In this document: positions 11,375 through 22,966 of the stretch, one piece after another
How the letters are laid out: each line of letters begins with the position of its first letter
Position numbering within the stretch: the stretch's first letter is position 1
DNA from: Phaeoceros laevis
Lineage: Eukaryota; Anthocerotophyta; Anthocerotopsida; Notothyladales
DNA length: 61,717 nucleotides
Direction of reading: 5' to 3'
Assembly: GCA_049999765.1 (NCBI GenBank)
Contig: JBNGIQ010008509.1
Location: 1-61,717, forward strand
The notes under the pieces: model-generated
The model's database searches: none
What the model was told of the DNA's origin: nothing
What the model saw: the letters and a program-made list of their open reading frames with translations, nothing else
Translations under genes and position numbers: made by a program

Positions 11375-11480
11375 TAGCCCCGGGATGGCGCCCGCCCGGT
11401 CCGGTGCCGCCTCTTGGGCCCGCTTCGAACCCAGGCTCTCCACCTGTCCAAAGAAACGGGGTAACCGGAGAGCCACCGCT
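11375..11480 (-). repeat. Possible tRNA-derived SINE head
   Basis: On the minus strand a TGGCTCTCCGG A-box-like stretch is followed about 30 bases later by GGTTCGAAGC, which fits the Pol III B-box consensus GWTCRANNC. The segment does not fold into a complete tRNA, so a SINE head is the simplest reading. Ends were not defined. Confidence 0.35.
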
Positions 11481-11939
11481 GCCGGTTATTCTGTGCGGTT
11501 GCCGCGAGCGGTTGGCGGAGGGCGGTACGGACAAGCCCTGGATTTGTAACAAGTTGCAGGTATATACATGAATAGGCAGGCACAGCTGTGGCTGCTTGCT
11601 TGCTTGCTATTTCCTGGAGACGGCCCTGGCCTCAAATATTAACTCGCTTGCTTGCTCCTGAGTCCTTCCGTCCGTTGGCCGGGATCCGTCCGTCTCTCGG
11701 TTAGACCTGGATTTAGCTGGCGTGTGCCGTCGACGCCACGCCCAGCCGGTCGGTCCCGCATATTCCTGCCCATTTCCGCGTCTCCCCAGGTAGTATACGC
11801 GGAAGTGGTGTATGGGGCCTCGGTTAGCTAACCGACGGGGTAAAAAGTGAGGCGCACGTGAGGCTGCTTCTTTTGTGTGACGCACGTGAGCGTCGCACTG
11901 CGCTGAGCGGTGGCCGTAAGGTACCCATCCACGAGGCGC

Positions 11940-12030
11940 ACCGCCGCGGTAAGTCGGTTAGTTCCGCGCGGTAACGTTGTGGGTTCCAGGTGAGACCTCG
12001 GGTTCGATCTCCAGGAGTAAGACTAGGCGG
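11940..12030 (+). repeat. Possible second tRNA-derived SINE head
   Basis: GGTAAGTCGGTTAG (A-box-like) is followed by GGGTTCGATCTCC (B-box-like, one position off consensus) about 45 bases downstream. It is opposite in strand to the similar stretch 500 bp to the left. It has no full cloverleaf, so it is not called as a tRNA gene. Confidence 0.3.
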
Positions 12031-14262
12031 CGCGACTCCTTCTGCCGCTGCTTCCAACCATGGGCTGTCAGTTTCAATTTGACCCTCCTGAGGCTTTAGA
12101 AAAGGAAGAGAAGAGTAGAGAAGAGCAGGGAAGGATTGAGGAAGGAAAGTTTTGGTGGACAAAATTCCGTTGCAGGAGTACAGAAGGAAAGACTCGGAAT
12201 TTGCCGAAAAGCTGCCCGTCATGCTGAATTTACGAAAAGCGCTGGAAAAAGGGAATATGGTACGGGTAAATGGAGATGAGTGAGAAGACTTTGTGAAGAG
12301 GACACGGAATTTTGGTGCTTTCGTGAAGGTGGTCTGGATTACTGACTGACCTTATTTCTAACGGTTTTCAGCAAACCAGTGGCGACGAAGATTCCTTGCC
12401 CCTCACTGGTAGGAGGAATATTGAACTCATAAGTCACGCCGGTGGATGCCTTTGTAGACATTGAATTTCATTCCCTGCCTTCCCTACGTGCTTCTTTTGA
12501 GTATTTTTATATACCTTGGCTCAGGACCGCAGGTTCATTCATTCATTCACTTTGGCCTTTCTCATACACAATGCATGCATGCAGGCCCGCTGAAAACGGA
12601 ACGTGAAGCAGCAAAAGTTAAGGAGAAACGCGTAAAGAAAGTAAATGTTCGGCACCCAGCATAGAAGAAACGCTTCTTTTGTACCTGCCACTCCATGCCA
12701 GCCCAGGCCCAGAGATGAGCTGACACAGCTAGCTAGAATCTGCGACTTCGAATGAGCAGGGAGTCCTTGTGGCACGGAGGAATGGAATGGGTGCTTGGTG
12801 ACATGGGATGAACTCATCTATTTGCCGTAGCAGTGTACGTAGCCGAGGTGAGTAGTACCTGCACCTCCTGCTGGCCTTGGCCTGCCTCCAATTCATTCGT
12901 TGGAAGCATTCATTCAATGGTTCAGGACTTGAAGCTGCTGCCCCTTCCCATGGATGTACCTAGCGAACATTCACAAACAATGGGCACATACACTAGGCGC
13001 TGGCCACCGACCTGGAAGAGCCCATCTTTAGTGAATACTTTAGCAAGGGAGCCAGCCAGCTTTGAGTGCTCAACAGGGAGGCACAACGGAAAGGAACAAT
13101 GGGAGCAGACAAAAAATAGGTTTCGTGACAGCAGCAATCCCATGCGCTGCGAGTGACTCATTCATTCACACCATGGATTGATTCCTTGCAACACTGATGA
13201 GGGAGGGGAGGGCCCCAGGGAGGAAAGGGCAAGCAGCAGGAACAAGAACTCCACCCTGTTGCATGATCCCTAGTGTATATTAGACTAGTTTACCCTACCC
13301 ACGTAAGGACCAAGCCAAAGGGCAGCAGGCAGGCAGTCTGAACCTCTGAACCTCTATGATGCGATGAGACGGGACTTGTTCCCAGGCCCAGTCCTAGACC
13401 AGCCCCAGCCTCCCCTTCAGGCCTCACAGACTATCCTACAGTATCCTACAAAGCTGAAAAGCGGCATTGCATTTTGTCTTATGTTACAAGAATCGCTTCC
13501 GTATGGCAGTGCCCAATCCCTACATGAACAACTCAGTCCCGCTTTTGCTCTCCTTCCCATGTGCTTTTTCACGCTACAAAAATATTCGTTTCTGGGTTTG
13601 TGCAAATCGGCAACAGCAACTTGGTGTTCAGAAAAGGCTCTTATCGTAGCATAGCATACACCACAGCAAGCCTGCCTTGTTTCTTACTTCCTTGCTTCCT
13701 TGGTGAACGGAACATTTGTTCGCTCGTTAGAATTTCCTTCCTTCGTGAATGAATGAATGTCATGTCGGGAACAAGTACGAAGAACACGGGTTCTCTCTCC
13801 TCCTGCTACACAACGCTCACATACATTCCGCAGAGAGTACTGGGTACTGTACGCATAGCACAGTGTCGTAACACCCCTCTTAACTGTGCAGTATTATGTC
13901 ACCAGATGATGAGATGGGCCCGTTCCGTTGGCCATCGAAGCAAAGCACAGAGCCGAGACAAAGAGGCAGCAGCAGGCGACAAAGATGCTCCCGTCCACAG
14001 GCAGAGAGAAGGCAAAACTTGATCAGGAGCATCTGTGCTGACATGGCATACAAGATGATGATGAACTTGGCTGCCACGACACAGGAAACCAAAGGGAAGG
14101 AGGACAGGGAAACGAAACCGAGGAGGGGAGGGGAGGGGCCGTGGAGCGAGCGTGCGCGTGGCCGGCTTGCTTTGCCTTCCAGCACAAGGAATCCCATCGC
14201 CTTTTGCTTTTCTTGCCAGCCCAGCCCAGGGCTGCCAGCAGAGCAGGGCAGGGCAGGAAGCC

Positions 14263-14292
14263 GGTCAGGTCAGGTCAGGTCAGGTCAGGTCA
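14263..14292. repeat. (GGTCA)6 microsatellite
   Basis: Six perfect tandem copies of a pentanucleotide in non-coding DNA. Confidence 0.9.
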
Positions 14293-17200
14293 GGACAGGG
14301 CTCCAGGGGTCACCTCTTGTGCCAGTCGACACAAACTGGATGATGTGACGCCCAAGCCCAGCGCCCAGCCAGCAGCTTCCTTGTAGCTGGCTGGTAGCTG
14401 CTACAGCTGAAAAAGCCGGTGCCGGTTGAGTGTACATACAAAAGCGGCTGAGCCTGAACTGGGACTGACTCACTGCCTGACTGACTGACCGATTCACTAC
14501 TGATTCATGAGCCGGCTAGCTATGCGACCCGCTCGCCGCGTCCTCATCCGCATTTTCTCAAACGGCTGAACGAATGTTGTGTCCCTGGCGTGCGATTCCA
14601 TTCCGTTTGGCGACGGACGGGAGGGTAGGAAGGAGAGAAACACAGCGTCGCGCCAACCGACGCCGCCGCACCCAGCGATGACGCGCTCTTACGTAGACCA
14701 GACTCCGATCCCCCCTTCCGGGCTCCTGTAGCCATACAATTTAGGAGCCCCGTAAAAGATTCTGGTACGGTCGGCAGAGTGACCGGCTGCTACCTGGGGC
14801 ATGGGCCTAGCCGGGCTACATGTGCAGTGGGTCCCCGACTCCCCGCCCTGCTCTGGACGGTAACTGTATATATCCATCCTATCCGGCACGAGGCCGGGCC
14901 ATGCCGGGGAGGCAGCAACAGCAGGCCACCAGGGACGGAAGGGGGTATCGTGATGAGGTTGCCTTCCAGCCTGGCTCCCCTGGACTGGACTGGACGGGGG
15001 GCCGGGCCGGGCCGGGCCGGGCCAAGGCCAAGGGCCATCATCATTTCCACAACCCCCCTCCTCATGTTGCCTGTTGCTTGATTGATCGAGTTATTTCTGG
15101 CCACGTTCCTCCTACCGTCTATTCTCATCCAGCAAGGCAAAAAAGGCCAAGGCACCACGGCCGGCCACTGCCCAGCTACACTATACTAGCTGGCACCCTC
15201 CGGCTCTGCCAACAACAGCTCCCCTCCATTCATCAACCACCACCAACTTCACCCCTACCTCCAGTTGTTGCTGCTGTACTGGGACTGGGGAGCTAGTCTA
15301 TTGCTCATCAGATGCTTGTATGACTGACTGGCTCCACACTTTTACATGTGTGACTCTCTGGTCACCTGACCAGAGAACGAGCTGGTTCGTTCTTTCGATA
15401 GTTCCAGAACACGATAGCCCACCATGCACGTGTAGCAGCACTTCTTCATCTTCCTCATTCCTCATGCGGCTGCGGCCCAAAAGTGCTTAATAAAGTTCCT
15501 TCCTTCCTCAAGCCTTCAATTCTGCTTCTTCTTCCCAAACTCCTGTTGTTTCTTCATTATGGGTACCGGGCCCGGTTGAGGGGCCTAGCTTTTGCATCTT
15601 GCCAATTATGTTCCAACAATCCTCACTCAGTGGCATGTCCTAACCGAAAGTGCTTTCGGACTGCGCAAAAAGGGATTCTACTTGGACCCGCAACTTGCTG
15701 AGACTCACATATGTCACACGATGCTCTACTTAGCAGGGAAAACGAATCTACATGTAGCTGTATGAATACATGTTTACCTGCTTTTTGCTCCGGCTCCAAC
15801 ACAAGCCATGGAAGAGAGCTAGTGATGCCGGCACCGGTGACACATGGATATGGATTTTTTTCTTCTTGTGCTGCCTTTTCGAGAGTACCCTAAAGAGATA
15901 GCCATCGAGCATGCGTGAGTAGTTTACAGGAGACGGAAAAGACTTTCACAAAGTCCTTGCTGAATGAGCAGACTGACTCACCGACTGCAAAGACAAATGC
16001 GAGATGGTTTGCAAACCTGGAAGGGAATCGAAGCGAGATCTGTGTCCCGAGCGCCTCGCCGAATGGGCCGGTGGCGTGGATGGAGATAATATTTCCTAAT
16101 CCTTACAAATAGTAGCGTGTAGCAGGCAAAAGAGGGGAGGCTAGTCCCACTAGTACTGGTCCCACGCTGCCCTGAATCTTACGTAGATCTACCTGTACTG
16201 TATTCCCTTCTGCACAGTTCAAACTGCGGGGCCTGGATCGGGCCGGCCCATGTGAGGCTGCAATGCTTCCAATTCGCCACATCCCGTCCCTCGTGCGCGC
16301 CAAGTTCCTCGTTTTTAACCCCCTCCTTCCTTCATGCCACCCTCACTCCCTTGTTCCTCTTAGACTACATTACAATTCGGTGTACTCATCCACTGAAACA
16401 TTGTACTTCCTGCCCCCAGGGCTATCCTTCCTCCCTCTTTCCCTCTTGTCTCGAAACAGTGAAAGGGCCTCCAAAAGCCGCTTTCCCAACACCTCCGTCC
16501 CAGGAGACGGCGTGGCGCCATGACAAGCCTACAAGTCTCCACCAAGATATGGCTTCAGGACCAAGCGTTTGCATTGGTCACCCCCTGCCCCGCCTGCCGC
16601 AAACTCAATAATGCCCCTGCCTGCAATAAGTCCCCATATAGATAGATAACAGGCGCTTTCCAGCCCAGCCTGCGCCTGGGACCCTTCAGCAGCAATAACA
16701 ACTACAATAGCGGGCAAGATCCTCCACATTGCGTCGACGAGCAGCTGAGAAGTATTTCTTTACCAATATTGTTTCCAAGCAGAAGCTGCGCGCCCGTACG
16801 TGCGCACACAGCAGCACCGGGACCTCTCGCTTTGGGCCGCTTTTTAGTCGGATCCTCCATGATCCACATCATGGCATGGTAAAGGCCAAGGAAGGATAGC
16901 CCTTACCCACAACATGCAATGCTAAAAAGGGAGGCGCTCTCTCAACCTTGCCATGTCTCTCGATCCACCTTGCTGGCACAGCCTGCAATGTTTAGGTCCT
17001 TCGGACAAGTTCAGTCTAGTCACATACGGCTCTTTCTCAAAAAGACACAATTGTCACATTGCGGAACAAAGAATGTAGCTACTAGAAGAAGAAATGCTTT
17101 ACGTCTTAGATGGTACACCTGGTGAGCCTTTTCACCTAACCTCGCAAGATGCAGCAGCACGCAGTTTTCTGTTGTTGCCTGATGGGAGCTATGCAGCGCG

Positions 17201-19478
17201 TGCAAGGAAACCGTGCGCTTGACTCCAAGCATATGACGCTCCCTCACGTGAAGCTGGCTGTGTGGAGCACAAGTTAAAGTTCAGCTCTACAGCATCATCG
17301 AGGCGCGCACATGCAGCTCGTCATCTATCCCGTATGATAACTCCCCACGTCGGCTCATCTGGTCCGTCCATCGTTATCGGGTGGCCGCGCATCCACACAT
17401 GATCCCACGAGACGGATGTGAATCATGATTGGCCCATGCCGAATCATGAGACGGACATCGCCTCCTGCATTTGGCTGCTGCCTGTCATCAACTTGGCCTA
17501 GAGGCAAAGAACCCTTAGACATACATGTGCGTCGTGGCATATGGGATGACAGAGCAGGCAGTTCCCAGCGGGACAAGCAAGCTCGCCCCCTGCTCCAGAC
17601 TCTCACCTTGTCCACCACCCTACCCACTGCCACCAGCCTCCCAACGCCACCTCTTCTGCCACCACGCCCTCCGCTGCCCTGCACCTGCCTTGTTCCGACA
17701 CACAGGCGACTTGTTGGTTGGTAGCCTTTCCGAGATGTTTTGACTACTGCTCTTGCCAGACCAGACGCACATCTCCTCACAGCCAGGCCTGCCACTACCG
17801 GATTCAAAGCTGCATCCACGAGTCGCTCTGAGCCTGTGACAACACCGAAACACGTTTCCTCACTTCATGACACACGAATCCTCCATTTCACGCCACCAGA
17901 CAGCCAAGATGACTAACAGGCTAGAAGAATGTCAAACTGACTGCCACAGCTTCAAGGAATCTATTGAAATCAGAGTTGATAAACGAAACCACGCCATTCG
18001 AACCACCATCACAAACAACTTGCGACAAACCTGTGGAGTCGCAACCAACACAACTAGCAAGGGTGTCGGCCTAAGCTTGTCCTACTTGAAGCAACAAAGC
18101 TAGTAGCTCATCCTCTCCATTCAATAATTTACCAGAGATACACCTAGTATTTTAGCAGCTCAGGAACTCATCTACTGCGAAAAGGAACAAGCAGATATAG
18201 ACTTCACGGCAACCAAATGGGGAGGGGGGTTTGCGAAAGTGGCCACCAAATCTGATAGCAACCTGGACTACCGAGCAAGGGACCTTCGAGACACTTCCTG
18301 CACACACTCTACTGCTAAATAGTACCATGACGGAGACAAAGCAACAACTTCATCCATAGCAAGGCCCTTTCAAAGAATCATGCAAATCTCACCTCAGCAG
18401 TTACCACAAGCTATAGAACAATGCTCTTCTTCGGACTCCATCCTGCATCATAGAACAAAACTGTGACTTTTTCTCATTGTAGCCATGTAGCCATCTCACA
18501 TGCATCACACAATCGTTCAGGAAATTCGCTTACATATCCTCCTCCACCAGAGGTGGCCTCATGCTACTGTACATGCCAGCTACCCTGTCCCTATACCAAG
18601 CTCAACTGATGCTGCATAAGACCAGAGCCTCTGCATAAGTCTCCAATTTCCAGACGAACCTCATACTGACAGACGGCTCTCCGTCGGATTGAAGATCTTC
18701 ATATGCTCCTAATGCCACCAAGAAGATAGTTTCGGCTTCGCACGTTGTGCACTCACTATCTCGCTGCCTTCTCTCTCCAACGAGCTCCCAACTCCCCGCT
18801 CTAACCCCAAAGTAACATTAGGAATCGTTGAAAAGTGACATCGAAGGGCTTATCGAGAAGAACTGCAACGCTGACCTACCAGGAAGCACAGGAAAAAAAA
18901 AGAACCGTGCCGACAGGGAGAGAAGTACCAGGGCCGAATGCGAAGTCGAAAGACAAGCATTCACTTAAGACCTACTCAGACCAGTTGTGATTGCACGGTA
19001 AAATGCGGAGATTCTGAAATTCCCCCCGCAAAGAGACACATCCTCACCTTTCTGCAGCCATGTCCAGCAGCATCCTCCAGAGAATCCACTCCCAGATGCA
19101 TATCAGCATCCCCAACCTTGGACAACCCGATCCACGAAGTATCACAGCGTTCAGCTTGGGCCGCTCTCGAATTGGAGCTGATGCTCCTGTCCTCAGGCTC
19201 ATGTCCCTTCCACAATGCACTGCCTGGACTCTGTGCAGGGCTGGACAAAGTTTCCATCTCCTAACGACCGTGCTATGCTGACAGCGGGAACGCAGAAATC
19301 AGCATGCTGTGCCGCGTGTTCCGAGGTTCTCTCACTCTATCCACGATATCATCAGCTCGTTTGGCCATGGGCACTCGGCAGAACACGGATCCGCCAAAGC
19401 AAATCCCCGGCTCCTCATCTTCCAAGATCCAAGATGCCTGGTTTGCTCTTGACGTTCAAACTTTTCACTCCCTCCCAT

Positions 19479-19782
19479 GTCTACTCGACAACTGCTGAAG
19501 AGAGAGAGAGATACTGCTGAAGTAGGACGGCCAACCATTCAAGGTTTACAGAAGCTTGGTTTTATAGAAATTTTGAGACGGCCATGATTATCGAAATTTG
19601 CCCTAACTACCTAGGTCGGCACCGCCTCAATCGGATTGTCGCATGGTGAAGTCTACTCGACATCTGCTGAAGTAGGACGGCAAACCATTCAAGGTTTACA
19701 GAAGATTGGTTTTACAAGAATTTTGAGATGGCCATGATTATCGAAATTTGCCCAAGCTATCTAGGTCAGGCACCGCCTCAAT
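19479..19782. repeat. Tandem duplication of a ~132-bp unit
   Basis: Unit 1 (19479-19631) and unit 2 (19651-19782) both begin GTCTACTCGACA and end CACCGCCTCAAT. They share ACCATTCAAGGTTTACAGAAG and GGCCATGATTATCGAAATTT with only scattered substitutions. Unit 1 carries a 21-bp insertion (GAGAGAGAGATACTGCTGAAG) that repeats the adjacent sequence. It lies downstream of the ethylene receptor gene and is non-coding. Confidence 0.85.
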
Positions 19783-20216
19783 TAACTTCACGGATCATCC
19801 CATGCTGGACAGCGTTTCAGAAACAATGAGTGGACGACACCGCAATTTGTGCTGTGTATCATTAACGTCACACTGCTGCGTTAACCCTCCGTCACAGTTC
19901 GCTGATGGTGTACTGATGTCTGTGAGGATGAACTCAACTCTTTGGTCACAGGATTCCCTGAGCACATCACGGCTGATAGAGTAAATCAGGCAAATCTGCT
20001 GCAAGCACATGGTAGCCCCCTGTTACAGATCGCGGTGCTGTATGAACAGCCTGAGATGCAAGTTAACCAGAGGTTTGCACCTCCACCAGCGTACCTGTTG
20101 CTGTTCCTCCCAACACAAGTGCTCACTTTCGTTATCTCAAGGGCTATTTTAGAAGTTATCTTGGTGCAGAAAACTTGAAGGGGTATATTACATGAAGCTC
20201 ATTTATTGCACACCAT

Positions 20217-22966
20217 TCAAGAAAAGCTCCCGTTCTTCCGCTTTAAAGGTCGTGCTTTCTGCAAAAGCACCTTGCAGAGGGCGGCACTCATCTCTCCAAG
20301 AGAGATGGGCTTCAACACTACTCCATCCATCCCAATATCCAGGCAGCGCTTTTGAGTGCCTTTGTCGGTATTGGCTGTCAAGGCTATTACTAAGGGTCGC
20401 TCCTCTGGGCGGAACCTTTGGTGGATTTGCATTGCCACCTCGTAACCATCCATCTCTGGCATACACAGGTCAAGCAACAGCACTTCAAATGACTTGCCTG
20501 GCTGTGATAATGTTGCTAGACACTGATGCCCTGACTCCACGACTGTAGTGTTACAGCCCAGTCGATCCAGCAGCCTCCGTGTAACAATCCTGTTTACACT
20601 GTTGTCATCTGTCACCAGAACTTTAAGACCTTTCAGGTCTGCTTTGTTCAGTACTTCCTCCCGGTTCTTCCTTTCCTTTTCAATAGAAGAGCTCTGAAGC
20701 TGAAGCCTCACAATGAATGTCACAGTAGAACCTTGCCCTAGGCCTTTGCTTTCAATCCAGATGTGACCATGCATAAGCTGCAAAATTCCACCTGAGATAG
20801 TTAACACTTGGCCTGCTCGTAAGGAGCACTTGAAGTCAACATCAAGTCGCTAGACCCCATCTTATACAGAGGAGTCGTTCAAGAGAAGACGCAAACAACA
20901 CTTATCTACTAGACCTGGCCAGTCTCATCAAACTCACTCTCATGCATGGCAACAAGAAAATTAGCGAGACTTACATGAACAAACTTTTTGCTGATAGCAA
21001 GGCCCAAGCCAGTTCCTCCATAGTCTCTTGTTGTTGTACTGTCAGCCTGAACAAACTTCTGAAACAACCGCGGAATGTCACTGTCTTTGACTCCGAGCCC
21101 AGTATCTCGTACTTCGATGCGTATATAAGTGAATCCTTCGCAAGGAGAAGGCCTCCAAGATGGGTTATCAGGGTCTCGCCTATTTCCAGGGCTCTCAACA
21201 GTGACAAGCACATGTACTCGGCCTTGCTTCGTGAACTTCACTGCATTCCCGACCACGTTGAGTGCTGTCTGGAGAAGCCTCTTATCATCTCCTATGACAT
21301 TCACTGGCACATCATCTGCAATTTCAAAAAGAAAATCTAAACCCTTACCCCTTGCCATTGGCTTGGCCAGGTTTCCCGCCTCCCTCAAAACCATGGGCAA
21401 ATCAAAAGGACCCAACTCAAGGGTAAGGCTTCCATCCTCTAACCGGGAGAAATCTAAAACATCATTAATCAAAGTTGAAAGCAGACTGCTGCTTTTGACT
21501 ACTGTTTCAACCATGGACTTCTGTTCAGGATTCAACGTGGATTCTTGAAGGAGCGAGGAAAGAGCTATGATGGCATGCATGGGGGTCCGCATCTCATGGT
21601 TCATCACAGCAAGAAAGTCATTCCTTGCTCTTATCGCAGTTTCAGCTTCCAGTCTAGCCTGCTGCAGTGCCTTGTTTTGCTCAATCAGCTGATCCCTGGT
21701 CCTCTGTGACTCTTCCAAAACAGCTGCATGGGACAGAGCCACTGCCACCTGATCAGCAACTCCTTCAGCCATCTCCAACTCGTGGGGTCTCCACAGCCTG
21801 TCACTTGCACCAGGCAACACCAAGACCATGATGGCAAAAGAAGCATCCACAATTTCAGGTGCACCGGCATTGAAAAAGGAGATGTGCAGCAACGGGAGTC
21901 TCACAGCCGCTGTTGCACATGGAAAGGGTCTGGGATTGCTTGCTCGAGCCAGAGAGCACTTGGAAGGAATAACGAGAGCTTCATGGCATGAGACCACTTC
22001 AGAAACTATAGGATCATCGCCACTCACTGAGACAAGCAAGGGCCCTACCCTCCTTTCTTCCAGCTCATGCGTCAGATCCCAATTTTTAGTACGGTAATTG
22101 GGCATCCAAATGGTGCAGTTCTCCAGGCACAGTGTCTTGGCTAACTCCACAAGAGTGGTGTTCAAAATGGTGTGGCGATCCAGACTACTGCGAATCTCGT
22201 GTGTCAACATCCTCACATGCCTACCCGCCTCTTCCTGCGTCTTGATAATATCCATCTCCCTATCTAACTCTTCAGCTTTGTGCCTCAAAAAATGTTCCCT
22301 CACCTTGACCTGAAGGAGCTCTGGAATGAGATGGACCAGGGTGATTGCGGTTGCACAAGAAACAAGTGCCGTAAGGACCTTGAGAACTGTCTGTACCAAC
22401 ATGATAAAGAAAGAGTGGGGACCATACGTCCAGATGGATATGAAGTGAGTCAACCCACACAACACAATGAACGCCCCAAATTGAATGAGTATCCATCGGA
22501 ACGGAAACACCTTGGAGCAGCTAACAAAATAAAGCAGCTCCAACGGAATTGAAAAGTAGGCTAGGGCAATGAAGAAGTCGCTGAGAAGCTGGAGGCGGGT
22601 CAGGGTGTCTAGACCCCAAGTATCATCATCACAGGAGCATCTGGCCAGAACTGAATTGGCACTTGACTTTGCGCCCCCTGTCACCACCACGGCCAATATG
22701 CCAGCAACCGCCAGCACCACCTCCCAAAACATGCCCACTGGATAATTCTGGCCAGCAGCTGCAGCTTTACCTAGTTTCTCCTGCACAGCTGAACAACATC
22801 TGGGTTTAGTAAGTCCATCAAGCTACAATTCGTCAGCACCTTGGAGCAGACCTCCAACACTTGTGCAACTAGGGCAGAGGCCATCCAGGAAATTCAACAC
22901 AAAACATTTCTTCGTTGACAGGACAAAGCTACACCGCCTGACCCCGAGGCTACTCACCTGCTGCAT
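20217..22966 (-). CDS. ETR: ETR1-type ethylene receptor histidine kinase with receiver domain
   Basis: Exons 22958-22966, 20975-22780 and 20217-20777 give 791 aa. Introns are 177 and 197 bp with GT-AG ends and matching phase. Ethylene receptors sit in the ER membrane and bind ethylene through copper; without ethylene they keep CTR1 active. Seen here: an extra N-terminal hydrophobic segment (~residues 20-37), the Cys pair C51/C53 used for dimer disulfides, three membrane spans with DFFIALAYFSIPLE (Tyr78) and AFIVLCGLTHF (Cys111, His115, the copper ligands), a GAF region, a histidine-kinase H box (NHEMRTPMHAI), N box (NVVGNAVKFTK), G boxes (DTGLGV, GGTGLGLAIS), and a receiver with LLLDLCMPEMDG and LKPIS. 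All kinase boxes are intact, as in subfamily 1, but the N-terminal extra span is a subfamily 2-type trait. The start rests on a 9-nt coding exon (MQQ). If that splice is wrong, the ATG at 22732 (MFWEVV) is the alternative. Confidence 0.93.

Larger units (their letters stand above)
9875..20216. other. 10.3-kb stretch without a supported gene
   Basis: The first ~1.2 kb is GC-rich and purine/pyrimidine-skewed (CAGG/GGAGG runs) and probably holds the ADC 5' UTR and promoter. Beyond it, frames are short and composition-driven. Small repeats occur: GCAGG/GAAGG runs near 11115, TTGC repeats near 11595, a perfect palindrome CGGTTAGCTAACCG at 11821-11834, two CACGTG G-boxes near 11855 and 11885, (GGTCA)6 at 14263-14292, and GGGCC/GCCGG runs near 15000. 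Non-coding RNA genes cannot be excluded. Confidence 0.45.

Noticed and set aside
11375-12030. Complete tRNA genes
   Set aside because: B-box-like sequences are present, but no full cloverleaf with a paired acceptor stem could be drawn, so only SINE-like heads are proposed.
14263-15030. Regulatory role for GGTCA and GGGCC repeats
   Set aside because: They are simple microsatellites in non-coding DNA with no nearby start site.
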